A stretch of DNA of 64,000 bases from Bradyrhizobium sp. Ai1a-2 (GCF_000426245.1 NZ_AUEZ01000040.1:1-64000), one strand, 5' to 3'. Counted from the stretch's first letter, positions 17,266-28,705 are shown. Numbers and translations: made by a program. Notes: generated by a model from the letters alone, not told the origin.

Positions 17266-18015
17266 ATGGCTATGCAATCTGACTTTTCCGGCACCACGGT
17301 CGACCCGGCCGAGGTCGCAAAATTCTCAAAGCTCTCGGCGGAGTGGTGGGACCCGCGCGGCAAGATGGCGCCGCTGCACAAGATCAATCCTTTGCGGATC
17401 GGCTATATCCGCGATGCGGCCTGCCGCAAGTTCGATCGCAACGCCAGGAGCCTGAGCTGCCTGTCCGGCCTGCGCGTCCTCGATATTGGCTGCGGCGCCG
17501 GGCTGTTGTGCGAGCCGCTCGCACGGCTCGGCGCGCAGGTGATCGGCATCGATCCCTCCGCCTCCAACATCGCCGCCGCGAAACTGCATGCCGACAAGGG
17601 GCACCTGGCGATCGATTATCGCTGCACCACGGCGGAAGAAATGGACGCGCGCGAGCGCTTCGACATCGTGCTGGCGATGGAGGTCGTCGAGCATGTCACC
17701 GATGTCGGCGTGTTCCTGAAGCGCTGCGCGGCGATGCTCAAGCCCGGCGGGCTGATGGTGCTCTCGACGTTGAACCGCAACTGGAAGAGCTTTGCACTCG
17801 CAATCGTCGGCGCCGAATATGTCCTGCGCTGGCTGCCGCGCGGCACCCATCAGTGGAGCAAGTTCGTCACTCCCGACGAGCTCGAGCATCACCTGCAAGA
17901 GAACCGCCTCACCATCACCGACCAGGCCGGCGTCGTCTACAACCCGCTCGCCGACAAATGGAACATCTCCTCCGACATGGACGTGAACTACATGGTGGTC
18001 GCGGAGGAGCGGTAG
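17266..18015 (+). CDS. ubiG: Ubiquinone biosynthesis O-methyltransferase UbiG
   Basis: UbiG performs both O-methylations of the ubiquinone ring (2-polyprenyl-6-hydroxyphenol and 3-demethylubiquinol). The 249-residue enzyme shows the diagnostic N-terminal FSKLSAEWWDPRGKMAPLHK block, the SAM motif VLDIGCGAGLLCEPLARLGA (about 68-88), ERFDIVLAMEVVEHV and the UbiG-specific TPDELEHHL segment. It is cytoplasmic and probably membrane-associated. It follows the PH-domain gene by 12 bp and is in a divergent pair with lysC, as in many alphaproteobacteria. Confidence 0.96.
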   Translation: MAMQSDFSGTTVDPAEVAKFSKLSAEWWDPRGKMAPLHKINPLRIGYIRDAACRKFDRNARSLSCLSGLRVLDIGCGAGLLCEPLARLGAQVIGIDPSASNIAAAKLHADKGHLAIDYRCTTAEEMDARERFDIVLAMEVVEHVTDVGVFLKRCAAMLKPGGLMVLSTLNRNWKSFALAIVGAEYVLRWLPRGTHQWSKFVTPDELEHHLQENRLTITDQAGVVYNPLADKWNISSDMDVNYMVVAEER

Positions 18016-18135
18016 GGGACGACAGCGAATTTGTGGCTTCGGCGCAATCCTGTCATGCGCTGTTCCGGTTGACCGCGCGCGCGGCGCCCGCCACGGTGAT
18101 TGCGTTTTCACAGCCCGCCCGCGATCCTCCCGCAG

Positions 18136-19035
18136 ATGCTAACGATTTCCTCGCTCTGGATTCCCTTCACCGTCGTCGCTGCGCTCGGACAGGTCGCGCG
18201 CAATGCGATGCAGCGGTCGCTGACCGGGCCGCTCGGGACCTGGGGCGCGACCAATATCCGCTTCCTGTTCGGCTTTCCGTTCTCGATCCTGTTCTTCGCG
18301 CTGGTCATGGTGGCGACGGGCGATCCGCTGCCCTGGCCGCCAGCGGTGTTCTGGCCGTGGCTGCTGCTCGGCGCGCTCAGCCAGATCGTCGCCACCGGCT
18401 TGATGCTGCTGGCGATGAACGAGCGCTCCTTCGTGGTGACCACGGCCTATCTGAAGACCGAGGCGATCCAGACCGCGATCTTCGGCTTCGTCTTCCTCGG
18501 CGATCACCTCACCTTGCTGAAGGTGATCGCGATCCTGATCGCGACCATCGGCGTCGTCATCACTGCGCTGCGGCCCGGCGGCGAGAAGGGGTTTGCGGAG
18601 CTGAAGCCGACCATCATCGGCCTGGTCGCGGCGGCCGCCTTCGCGCTGTCGGCGATCGGCTTTCGCGGTGCGATCATCGCGGTGCCCGGCGTCTCCTTCG
18701 TGACCGCGTCGTCCTATACGCTGGTGTTCGGCCTGTTCGTGCAGACGCTGGTGCTGTCGATCTATCTGTTGCTGCGCGCGCCCGGCGTGCTCAAGGCGAT
18801 CCTCGGACTATGGCGGCCCTCGATGCTGGCGGGCTTCATGGGCGCGTTCGCCTCGCAATTCTGGTTCCTCGCCTTCGCGCTGACGGCGGCGGCGAACGTG
18901 CGAACATTGGCGCTGATCGAGGTCTTGTTCGCGCAAGGCGTGGCGTACTACTCGTTCAAGCAGCCGATCTCGCCGCGCGAGCTTTCCGGAATCGTCCTGA
19001 TCGTGATCGGCGTGGCGCTGTTGATCGCGGCGTGA
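18136..19035 (+). CDS. EamA-family (DMT) transporter
   Basis: The 299-residue protein has ten predicted hydrophobic helices in two EamA halves (about 8-140 and 155-298). The strings LLAMNERSFVVTTAYLKTEAIQTAIFGFVFLGD and LIEVLFAQGVAYYSFKQPISPRE match this superfamily's ends of each half. Substrate unknown. ATG 18136 is used; a TTG at 18100 would add 12 residues without a better ribosome binding site. It ends 3 bp from the convergent DUF1178 stop, so no terminator separates them. Confidence 0.8.
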   Translation: MLTISSLWIPFTVVAALGQVARNAMQRSLTGPLGTWGATNIRFLFGFPFSILFFALVMVATGDPLPWPPAVFWPWLLLGALSQIVATGLMLLAMNERSFVVTTAYLKTEAIQTAIFGFVFLGDHLTLLKVIAILIATIGVVITALRPGGEKGFAELKPTIIGLVAAAAFALSAIGFRGAIIAVPGVSFVTASSYTLVFGLFVQTLVLSIYLLLRAPGVLKAILGLWRPSMLAGFMGAFASQFWFLAFALTAAANVRTLALIEVLFAQGVAYYSFKQPISPRELSGIVLIVIGVALLIAA

Positions 19036-19038
19036 GGA

Positions 19039-19509
19039 TCAGTTGCGGTCGTCCGGCAGCACCGGCAGCGGCGAGACCTCGACGCCTTCGTCGATCAGCG
19101 AGCGCGCTTCCTCCGGCGAGGCTTCGCCGTAGATCGGGCGGTGCTCGATATCGCCGTAATGCATCTTGCGCGCCTCGGTGGGGAAGCGGTCGCCGACATT
19201 GTCGGCGTTCTTGACGATGTGGTCGCGCAATTCCTTCAGCTTGGTGCGCAGTTCGCGCTCCTGCGCCATCATCAGCGGCGTTGATTCGGCTGGCGCGGGC
19301 GCCGGCTGCTCGGCGGCCACGGGAGGTGCGCTTTCGCGTCCCTTCTTGCCGACGATCTGCGGCGCCATGATCGCCTTCTCGACCTTGGCCGTGCCGCAGG
19401 TCGGGCAGATCACGAGCTTGCGGCGCACCTGCTGGTCATAGGCCGACGAACTCTGGAACCAGCTTTCGAAAGCATGGCCCCGTTCGCAGCGCAGGTTGTA
19501 GCGGATCAT
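19039..19509 (-). CDS. DUF1178 family protein with a CxxC zinc-ribbon-like motif
   Basis: The 156-residue protein begins MIRYNLRCERGHAFESWFQS and has CPTCGTAKVEKAIMAPQI, the conserved DUF1178 pattern; the four cysteines (C8, C35, C38 and the near context) suggest a small metal site. The middle (about 60-85) is Ala/Pro-rich, and the C-terminus with RPIYGEASPEEARSLIDEG is conserved. No function is established. Its ATG overlaps the nitrilase stop as TGATG, making it the last gene of the comF-grxC-nitrilase string. Confidence 0.85.
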   Translation of the reverse strand: MIRYNLRCERGHAFESWFQSSSAYDQQVRRKLVICPTCGTAKVEKAIMAPQIVGKKGRESAPPVAAEQPAPAPAESTPLMMAQERELRTKLKELRDHIVKNADNVGDRFPTEARKMHYGDIEHRPIYGEASPEEARSLIDEGVEVSPLPVLPDDRN

Positions 19510-20384
19510 GCCGAGCCCCGGACGAGGTGCAGATGCTCCGGACCTGCCTTGGGGTCGGCGACCGTGAAGCGGCGCCCGTGCTGCAGCGAGGGGATCGCCC
19601 TGCGCGCGGTCTCGACCTTGGCCGGATCGATCTTCGCCAGGAACACGCCCGGCTCGACGCCGCCCTCGGCGAGAATCTCGCCCCAGGGATCGATGATCAG
19701 CGAATGACCATAGGTCTCGCGCTTGTTCTCATGCAGGCCGGCTTGCGCGGCGGCAAACACGAAGCAGCCGGTCTCGATGGCGCGGGAGCGAAGCAGAATG
19801 TGCCAATGCGCCTCCCCGGTCTTGCGGGTGAAGGCGGAGGGCACGGTGAGGAACGACGCGCCGCTTTCAGCCAGCGCACGGTAAAGCGCCGGGAAGCGCA
19901 CGTCATAGCAGATCGTGAGTCCGAGCCGGCCCCAAGGCAGGTCGGAGATCACGGCAGTCTCGCCCGGCTGGTAATTGGCCGATTCGCGATAGCTCTCGCC
20001 GCCCGGCAGATCGATATCGAACATATGGATCTTGTCGTAGCTGGCGAGCAGGTTGCCGTCCGGGCCGATCAGGAACGAGCGGTTCACCGCCTTCTCCGGC
20101 GAGAAGCGCAGCGCCAGCGAGCCGACATGAAGGTGGATCTTCAATTCGGATGCGAGCGCGCGATAGGCCTTCAGCGACTTGTCGTCCTCTTCCGTCGCGA
20201 GATGCTCGAACAGCGCCTTGCGGTTCAATTGCATCATGTTGCTCACTTCGGGCGTGAGCACATAGTCCGCGCCTTGCGCCGCCGCCTCGCGCACCAGCTT
20301 CATGCCCTGCTCGAGACTCGGCTCCGGCAGAAGCGAGGTGCGCATCTGCACCATGGCGGCGGTGAAGGTGCTATCGGCGCCCAT
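19506..20384 (-). CDS. Carbon-nitrogen hydrolase, Nit1/Nit2-like
   Basis: The 292-residue protein is a nitrilase-superfamily amidase with the catalytic triad Glu46 (TPEVSNM), Lys119 (YDKIHMFDIDLP) and Cys160 (LTICYDVRFP). The DKIHLFD / CYDVRFP combination and length fit the Nit group, whose characterised members hydrolyse deaminated glutathione or omega-amides. That fits its co-transcription with glutaredoxin, though it is an inference. The ATG overlaps the grxC stop as TGATG; earlier in-frame codons lie inside grxC and are rejected. Confidence 0.88.
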   Translation of the reverse strand: MGADSTFTAAMVQMRTSLLPEPSLEQGMKLVREAAAQGADYVLTPEVSNMMQLNRKALFEHLATEEDDKSLKAYRALASELKIHLHVGSLALRFSPEKAVNRSFLIGPDGNLLASYDKIHMFDIDLPGGESYRESANYQPGETAVISDLPWGRLGLTICYDVRFPALYRALAESGASFLTVPSAFTRKTGEAHWHILLRSRAIETGCFVFAAAQAGLHENKRETYGHSLIIDPWGEILAEGGVEPGVFLAKIDPAKVETARRAIPSLQHGRRFTVADPKAGPEHLHLVRGSA

Positions 20385-20656
20385 CAGGCCACGCCTTCGC
20401 TGGAGAGCAGCCCATCGAGCTTGCCCTCGCGGTCGAGCGCATAGAGCTCGTCGCAGCCACCGACATGGGTGTTGCCGATGAAGATCTGCGGAAAGGTCGA
20501 ACCGGCGCCAGCCCGCTTGTACATCTCGTCGCGATAGGCCGCGTCGCTGGCAATGTTCAATTCGGTGAACGCCGCCTTCTTGCGGGTCAGAAGCGACTTG
20601 GCCGCGGAACAATAGCCGCAGCCCGGGCGGGTATAGATTTCAATCGCAGCGGTCAT
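20384..20656 (-). CDS. grxC: Glutaredoxin 3
   Basis: The 90-residue dithiol glutaredoxin has the active site CGYC at 13-16 in the context TRPGCGYC, the cis-proline TFPQIFIG and the glutathione-binding GGCDELYAL. It reduces protein and glutathione mixed disulfides in the cytoplasm using GSH. It follows comF after 29 bp and is coupled to the nitrilase gene through a TGATG overlap. Length and motifs are typical. Confidence 0.95.
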   Translation of the reverse strand: MTAAIEIYTRPGCGYCSAAKSLLTRKKAAFTELNIASDAAYRDEMYKRAGAGSTFPQIFIGNTHVGGCDELYALDREGKLDGLLSSEGVA

Positions 20657-20685
20657 GGTGAGCTCGGTTGTGATTTTGTTCGGGA

Positions 20686-21495
20686 TTATATGGGACCTTT
20701 GTGGCTATCGACAACCCGGGCGAACACCAGCACGTCGACCTGTGCCGCTTTGGCGCGCAGAAGCGCCCGCGCGCAGGCGTCAACCGTCGCTCCCGAGGTC
20801 AGGACGTCATCGACGAGGATCACCCGGCGCCCCTGGACTTCGGCGGCTCGGTCCGGCGCCACTTTGAACGCACCCTGGACATTGGTCGCCCGCTGCGCCC
20901 GCGACAATCCGACCTGCTGCTCGGTCGAGCGCACCCGGCGCAGCGCATCGGAGGCGAGGTTGACGCCGCTTTGGCGCGAAATGACGCGGGCAAGCCCGCC
21001 GGATTGGTTGTACCGGCGGCTCCAGCCGCGCCGCCAGTGCAGGGGAACCGGCACTAAAATATCGGCGTCGCGGAGCAATTCCTTCCCCGCCCGCGCCATC
21101 CAGCGACCCATTGCCGGCGCCAGATCGGTGCGGTCCTGGTATTTCAATGCGTGCACCAGCGTGCGCGCCACGTCGTCATAGCGCACAGCGGCGCGGGCGC
21201 GCTGGTAGGCCGGTGGATTGGCGATCGCCTCCATCGACAACAGCTCCGGACCGGGGTCGTAGACGAAGGGAATGCCGAGCCGCGGGCAGAACGGTGGTGC
21301 AATGAACGACAATTTGGCCCAGCAGGTGGCGCAGACGCCCTCGCCGTCGACCGGCTCGCGGCAGGCAACGCACAGCGTCGGCAGCGCGATGTCGAGCATC
21401 AGCCGCGCTGCATGCGTCCATGCTCCCTGCGCAACGCTCAGCGCGCCGCGCAAATGGCCTGCAATGGAGCGGGATGGTGATGCCTCGGCGCCCAT
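20686..21495 (-). CDS. ComF-family phosphoribosyltransferase-like protein
   Basis: The 269-residue protein has an N-terminal zinc-finger-like region with C42, C45, C55 and C58 (CVAC and CATC) and a C-terminal type I phosphoribosyltransferase domain with the PRPP loop VILVDDVLTSGAT. Relatives include ComF/GntX, linked to DNA uptake; the role in rhizobia is undefined. The ATG at 21495 is used because upstream in-frame codons run into a family-A repeat. It heads the run comF-grxC-nitrilase-DUF1178 and is divergent from the methyltransferase gene. Confidence 0.88.
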   Translation of the reverse strand: MGAEASPSRSIAGHLRGALSVAQGAWTHAARLMLDIALPTLCVACREPVDGEGVCATCWAKLSFIAPPFCPRLGIPFVYDPGPELLSMEAIANPPAYQRARAAVRYDDVARTLVHALKYQDRTDLAPAMGRWMARAGKELLRDADILVPVPLHWRRGWSRRYNQSGGLARVISRQSGVNLASDALRRVRSTEQQVGLSRAQRATNVQGAFKVAPDRAAEVQGRRVILVDDVLTSGATVDACARALLRAKAAQVDVLVFARVVDSHKGPI

Positions 21496-21506
21496 GGAAC
21501 GAGGGT

Positions 21507-21558
21507 AAAGCATGATCCGGAAAAGTGGAAACCGGTTTTCCGAAAAGATCATGCGCAA
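21507..21558. repeat. Family A repeat in the comF/methyltransferase divergent gap
   Basis: AGCATGATCCGGAAAAGTGG ... CCGAAAAGATCATGC forms a near-perfect hairpin 12 bp upstream of the comF start. Only about 68 bp of unique sequence remain before the methyltransferase start at 21627. Confidence 0.8.
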
Positions 21559-21626
21559 ACAGCGTTACCAAAGTGCGAGCTCAAGCATTGCGTTGCCAGC
21601 GGCGGAGGCAAAGCGTACCAACCGGC

Positions 21627-22493
21627 ATGGCCGCAAACCCGACCGCACCCGTGTTGTTCGACCGCGCGCTGTTGTCGGCGCGGCTGAAGCGCGCGCAGCA
21701 AAATGCGCCGGTCACCTTCCTGCTCGAGCGCGTCGCCGAGGACATGGCGGAGCGATTGCAGGCGGTCACGCGGGAGTTTGCCGATGCCGCCGACATCTGG
21801 ACGCCGGGCAGTGCGCTCCATGATCTCTTGCGCGAGCGATGCAAGTCCGTCCGCGAGGTTGCGCTGGAGGCTTCCGAAGTCCTTCCGCTGCCGCCGCAAT
21901 CGCTCGATCTCGCGGTCTCCGCGCTCGCCTTCCAGTTCGTCAACGATCTTCCCGGCGTGCTCGCGCAGATCCGTCGCGCGCTGAGGCCGGACGGGCTGTT
22001 GCTGGCGGCGATGATCGGCGGCGATACGCTGACCGAGCTCAGGCAATCCTTCGCCGCCGCCGAAGCCGAATGCGAAAGCGGGGTGTCGCCGCGCGTCGCG
22101 CCATTCGCCGATCTGCGCGACGTCGGTGCGCTGTTGCAGCGTGCCGGCTTCGCACTGCCGGTGACCGATGTCGACCGCATCGTCGTGCGCTACGACAACG
22201 CTTTCGCGCTGATGCAGGAATTGCGGCGCATGGGGGCGACCAACATCCTGGTTGAGCGGCGCCACGCGCCGACCCGCCGCGCCACCCTGCTGCGGATGGC
22301 GCAGATCTATGCCGAACGCTTCGCCGATTCTGATGGCCGCATCCGCGCCACTTTCGATGTGATCTGGCTGTCCGGCTGGTCACCGCATGAGAGCCAGCCC
22401 AAACCGCTGCGGCCGGGTTCGGCGAAAGCGAGTTTGGAAGAGGCGGTGAAGCGCCTTCACCCACCCCCGAAAGGGGAGGGTCGACGCGAATGA
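21627..22493 (+). CDS. NDUFAF5-like methyltransferase-fold protein with repeat-derived C-terminus
   Basis: The 288-residue protein resembles alphaproteobacterial relatives of NDUFAF5/BioC: the N-terminal VLFDRALLSARLKRAQQNAP, the central LDLAVSALAFQFVNDLPGVL, and MIGGDTLTELRQSFAAAEAE are characteristic. The glycine-rich SAM loop is absent (DIWTPGSALHDLL stands in its place, about 54-66), as I recall for the family. NDUFAF5 matures complex I in mitochondria; a related role here is only an inference. The final 11 or so residues (HPPPKGEGRRE) are encoded by a dispersed repeat, so the native end is probably near SLEEAVK. It is divergent from comF. Confidence 0.8.
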   Translation: MAANPTAPVLFDRALLSARLKRAQQNAPVTFLLERVAEDMAERLQAVTREFADAADIWTPGSALHDLLRERCKSVREVALEASEVLPLPPQSLDLAVSALAFQFVNDLPGVLAQIRRALRPDGLLLAAMIGGDTLTELRQSFAAAEAECESGVSPRVAPFADLRDVGALLQRAGFALPVTDVDRIVVRYDNAFALMQELRRMGATNILVERRHAPTRRATLLRMAQIYAERFADSDGRIRATFDVIWLSGWSPHESQPKPLRPGSAKASLEEAVKRLHPPPKGEGRRE

Positions 22494-22623
22494 AATGAGC
22501 GGCGGGGAGGGGTCACAGTCTCTCCATTGAGATGGTGTCCGAGAGGAGAGAGTTGACCCCTCCCCGTTTCGCATTCCGCTGTGCTGCATGCGAACCGACC
22601 CTCCCCTTTCAGGGGAGGATGAA
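22459..22623. repeat. Long inverted repeat, family F (CCCCGAAAGGGGAGGGTCG)
   Basis: Facing units ACCCTCCCCTTTCAGGGGAGG-like lie at both ends (22459-22485 and 22598-22623), and GGGGAGGGGTCA / TGACCCCTCCCC lie inside. It overlaps the last codons of the methyltransferase gene and separates it from the convergent mutT gene. Confidence 0.8.
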
Positions 22624-22626
22624 GGC

Positions 22627-23037
22627 TCACAGCAGCAGATCGATCAGATGCGGGATCAGCGGAATGTCCGCTGCCGGCATCTCATAGTCGCGCAATTTGT
22701 TGGCGCGGACCCAGGCGAGATTCTGTCCCTCGCGCGCGGTCACCATGCCGTCCCAGCGCCGGCAGATATAGAGCGGCATCAGCAAATGAAACGTCTCGTA
22801 GGCGTGGCTCGCGAAGGTCAGCGGTGCCAGGCACGGCTCGGCGACGGTGATGCCGAGCTCTTCGTGCAATTCGCGGATCAGCGTCGCTTCCGGCCGCTCG
22901 CCTGCCTCGACCTTGCCGCCCGGGAACTCCCAGAGACCAGCCATCGGCTTGCCCGCAGGCCGCTGCGCCAGCAGCACGCGCTTGTCGGCATCAACAAGCG
23001 CGCAGGCAACCACGAGGGTGAGTTTGATATCGGTCAT
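22627..23037 (-). CDS. mutT: Nudix hydrolase MutT (8-oxo-dGTP diphosphatase)
   Basis: The 136-residue protein carries the full Nudix box from GGKVEAGERPEA to RELHEELGI (about 40-63) with all conserved Gly, Glu and Arg residues. The flanks (VLLAQRPAGKPMAGLWEFPGG and the LAWVRANKLRDYEMPAAD end) mark the MutT branch, which removes 8-oxo-dGTP from the nucleotide pool. It is downstream of argJ on the same strand, with a small repeat between them; the argJ-mutT neighbourhood is frequent in Rhizobiales. Confidence 0.92.
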   Translation of the reverse strand: MTDIKLTLVVACALVDADKRVLLAQRPAGKPMAGLWEFPGGKVEAGERPEATLIRELHEELGITVAEPCLAPLTFASHAYETFHLLMPLYICRRWDGMVTAREGQNLAWVRANKLRDYEMPAADIPLIPHLIDLLL

Positions 23038-23070
23038 GCGCTACACACTTGAATTGTCATGACGGCGGAT

Positions 23071-23106
23071 CGCAGGATGGGTTTCGCTTCGCTCTACCCA
23101 TCCTAC
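23071..23106. repeat. Short family D hairpin
   Basis: AGGATGGGTTTCGC and GCTCTACCCATCCT pair between argJ and mutT. It is a half-size version of the family found at 6967. Confidence 0.6.
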
Positions 23107-23116
23107 GCCGGACAGC

Positions 23117-24358
23117 TTACGACCGATAATCGCCGTTGATCGCGACATATTCCTTGGTGAGATCGCAGGTCAGTACGCGGTCGCGGCCCTTGCCGAGGCC
23201 GAGGTTGATCTTGATCTGGATCTTCGGGTCCTTCATCGCCTGCGACACTTCCGCCTCGTTATAGGAGGGGTCGCGGGCGCCGCTTTTGGCGACGCGGATG
23301 CCGTTGAAGGCGATCGAGAGCTTGTCGCGGTTGGCGGGCTCGCCGGCCTTGCCGACCGCCATCACCACACGGCCCCAATTGGCGTCCTCGCCGGCGATCG
23401 CGGTCTTCACCAGCGGCGAGTTCGCCACCGACATCGCGATCTTTCGGGCGGACGCCTTGGTGGTAGCGCCATCGACGATGATCTCGACCAGTTTCCGCGC
23501 GCCTTCGCCGTCACGCGCCACCTGTTCGGAAAGGTCGGCGAGCACGTCGCGGAAGGCTTTGGCAAACGCTTTCAGGCGCGGATCGCTGGCGCGGCTGATC
23601 TTCGGCGCGCCATGAGCTGCGGCGGCGCCGGTCGCGAATGCCAAGAGCGTGTCCGATGTCGAGGTGTCGCCGTCGATGGTGACGGCGTTGAAGGTATCCT
23701 CGACCCCGCTCTTGAGGAGCTGCTGCAGTGCGGCTGAAGACAGCGGCGCGTCGGTGAAGATGAAGGACAGCATCGTCGCCATGTCGGGTGCGATCATGCC
23801 GGCGCCCTTGGCCATGCCGTTGATCGTCACCTTGGCCTTACCGAGCTTCACGGTCGCGGTCGCCACCTTCGGGAAGGTGTCGGTGGTCATGATCGCCTTG
23901 GCCGCACTCATCCAGTCGTCGGGCGCCGCCGTTTCGGCAAGCGTCGCCAGCACGCCATCGAACTTGGTCGCATCGAGCGGCTCGCCGATCACGCCGGTGG
24001 AGGCCAGGAAAATCTCGTTGACGCCGCAGCCGACCGCCTTGGCGGCAATCTGTGCAGTCAGCGTGGTCGCCTGCTTGCCGGTCTTGCCGGTGAAGGCATT
24101 GGCATTGCCTGAATTGACCACCAGCGCACGCGCTTGCCCGTTGCCGAGCTTGGCGCGGCACCATTCCACCGGGGCCGACGGGCATTTCGACTTGGTGAAG
24201 ACGCCGGCGACGGTGGTGCCCTTGTCCATCACCGCGAGCAGCACATCGGTGCGCCCCTTGTAGCGGATGCCGGCCGCCGCCGTCGCAAGCCTGACGCCCG
24301 CGATCGCGGGCAAATCGGGAACGTCTGTCGGGGCGAGGGGAGAAACGGCGGTGGACAT
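23117..24358 (-). CDS. argJ: Bifunctional glutamate N-acetyltransferase / N-acetylglutamate synthase ArgJ
   Basis: ArgJ moves the acetyl group from N-acetylornithine to glutamate (cyclic arginine pathway) and, in bifunctional forms, also uses acetyl-CoA. The 413-residue precursor contains the self-cleavage site MIAPDMATMLSF; Thr195 becomes the N-terminal nucleophile of the beta chain after the cut between Ala194 and Thr195. The alpha chain has VNSGNANAFTG and the beta chain ends at EYVAINGDYRS. Whether this one has synthase activity cannot be told from sequence. It lies between a PPIase gene upstream and mutT downstream. Confidence 0.96.
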   Translation of the reverse strand: MSTAVSPLAPTDVPDLPAIAGVRLATAAAGIRYKGRTDVLLAVMDKGTTVAGVFTKSKCPSAPVEWCRAKLGNGQARALVVNSGNANAFTGKTGKQATTLTAQIAAKAVGCGVNEIFLASTGVIGEPLDATKFDGVLATLAETAAPDDWMSAAKAIMTTDTFPKVATATVKLGKAKVTINGMAKGAGMIAPDMATMLSFIFTDAPLSSAALQQLLKSGVEDTFNAVTIDGDTSTSDTLLAFATGAAAAHGAPKISRASDPRLKAFAKAFRDVLADLSEQVARDGEGARKLVEIIVDGATTKASARKIAMSVANSPLVKTAIAGEDANWGRVVMAVGKAGEPANRDKLSIAFNGIRVAKSGARDPSYNEAEVSQAMKDPKIQIKINLGLGKGRDRVLTCDLTKEYVAINGDYRS

Positions 24359-24433
24359 GGAGAGCTTCCAGCTTCGAGGAGGGAAGCGCTCTGTATCATT
24401 TCAATTGTCGGAGCGGGAGAGGGGGCGCGACAC

Positions 24434-24555
24434 AGTGACGGTGTCGTCCCGGCCTTGCGCCGGGACCCATAACCACCGTCATCAACTGTTCAAGAAACTG
24501 TTCGCCATAGCGACAAGAGAACGAAGACGAGTGAGGTCCCGGCCTTCGCCGGGAC
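24434..24555. repeat. Family E repeat pair
   Basis: GTGTCGTCCCGGCCTTGCG ... GGGACCCATAACCACCG (24440-24478) and GAGGTCCCGGCCTTCGCCGGGAC (24532-24553) lie between the PPIase and argJ genes. The second forms a compact hairpin GGTCCCGGC-CTTC-GCCGGGACC right after the PPIase stop, possibly its terminator. Confidence 0.7.
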
Positions 24556-24562
24556 CATCACG

Positions 24563-25498
24563 TTACTTCTTCGCCGGCGGCGCCATCTTGGAGTCGGACG
24601 GCTTGGCGGGGGCCGACGCGTCCGGCTTGGTCTCGCTCTTGGCGGTCTCTTCCGGCTTGTCCATGCGCTCGATCTTGGCAGCCTCGCGCAGCTTGGCGAC
24701 ATAGTCGGCCTGCGCCTTGCGGGTCACATAGGTCTCGATCTGGCCCTTGACCTGGTCGAAGGGAGGCGCGGTGCGGTTGCGCTTTTCCTCGACCTTGATG
24801 ATGTGCCAACCGAACTGCGACTTCACGGGGTCGGAGATCTTGCCCGGTGCGAGCGAGAAGGCGACGGCGGAGAATTCCGGCACCATCTGCTCTTTGGTGA
24901 AGAAGCCCAGGTCGCCGCCATCGGAAGCGCCGGGATCCTTCGACTTCTTCTTGGCGAGTTCGGCGAAATCGGCGCCCTTGTCGAGCTCGGCCTTGATCGC
25001 CTTGGCCTCGTCCTCGGTCTCGACCAGGATGTGGCGGGCATGCACTTCCTGCTCGCCGGTGATCTGCTTGGAGGCCTCTTCATAGACCTTCTTCATGGCG
25101 TCGTCGGTGGTCGCGGCCTTGCCCTCGCTGGCGAGCAGGCTGTCCATCAGCAGCCGGTTGCGGGTGAAGGCGAGGCGCTTCTTGAACTCGTCGGTATTGT
25201 CGACCTTCTTGTCCTCGGCAGCCTTGGCGACGATCTTCATGTCGATCAGGAAGGACAGCACGTTGTCCTTCCGCGTCGCGGGGTCCATCTGCTGCAGGCT
25301 CGGCCCAAGTTCCTCTTCGGCGATCGCCACGTCGCTCTGCCGGATTTCCTGCCCGTTGACCTTGGCGAGCACTGGGTTGGAATCTTCGGCGCGGACCGGC
25401 AGGCCGAAGGCGAGAACCGCGGCGATCGAGGCAGTCACGGCCAGGGACGCGAGGCCGACACGCAAGCCGGGTTTCATTTCCGCGAACGACGTGGTCAT
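24563..25498 (-). CDS. Periplasmic parvulin-type peptidyl-prolyl isomerase
   Basis: The 311-residue protein has a signal peptide (about 1-37; basic start, hydrophobic core, AEDS after VRA), a SurA_N-like helical region (about 40-150) and a rotamase domain (about 160-255) with VHARHILVETEDEAKAI, KSKDPGASDGGDLGFF and SQFGWHIIKVEE. The C-terminal tail is Lys/Pro/Ala-rich. It probably aids folding of exported proteins. Gene order PPIase next to secA (divergent) and argJ fits other Rhizobiales and links it to protein export. Confidence 0.93.
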   Translation of the reverse strand: MTTSFAEMKPGLRVGLASLAVTASIAAVLAFGLPVRAEDSNPVLAKVNGQEIRQSDVAIAEEELGPSLQQMDPATRKDNVLSFLIDMKIVAKAAEDKKVDNTDEFKKRLAFTRNRLLMDSLLASEGKAATTDDAMKKVYEEASKQITGEQEVHARHILVETEDEAKAIKAELDKGADFAELAKKKSKDPGASDGGDLGFFTKEQMVPEFSAVAFSLAPGKISDPVKSQFGWHIIKVEEKRNRTAPPFDQVKGQIETYVTRKAQADYVAKLREAAKIERMDKPEETAKSETKPDASAPAKPSDSKMAPPAKK

Positions 25499-25849
25499 GC
25501 AAAATCCTTAACTTGTCTCGGACAGGGGGAACTTCTCTTGAGCGGGGCGGACACTCGCCCAATCAAGGCGGATTGGCAACGCGAAAAGTCTGACAAAATG
25601 ATGAATTCCTTGCCATCTTGCCGAGCGTTGACAACCCCCGGGGCGGGCCATATCTCTGGCCCATCGTGTCAATGGCGATAGCGCTCATTTTGCTTACGTT
25701 TTTGGCCGTTGAACCTTGGATTGCTTGCTTCCCACTCAATTGGCGGATCGGGTCTCGGTTGGGGCCGGTGCCGGAGCGCGTCACGGCGAGTTGATAGACA
25801 ATCGGCTGCACCACGCTCTGGTTGCAACGCAGAAGAACAGGAACTACGC
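25499..25849. other. Divergent control region of the PPIase gene and secA
   Basis: The 351-bp gap holds no gene. Besides the secA promoter candidate at 25628-25656, I see no clear operator or hairpin. The leader from that promoter to the secA ATG would be close to 190 bases; no SecM-like uORF is evident. Confidence 0.4.
25628..25656 (+). promoter_or_regulatory. Candidate sigma-70-type promoter of secA
   Basis: TTGACA (25628-25633), a 17-base spacer and TATCTC (25651-25656). The -35 box is consensus and the spacing ideal. Confidence 0.5.

Positions 25850-28705
<2,856 letters not shown>

Noticed and set aside
18100..18138. TTG start for the EamA transporter
   Set aside because: The extra residues have no membrane or signal character and there is no ribosome binding site.
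17343..19214. Long plus-strand frame of 623 codons across ubiG and the EamA gene
   Set aside because: It runs out of frame over two recognised genes and is Arg-rich nonsense typical of high-GC shadows.
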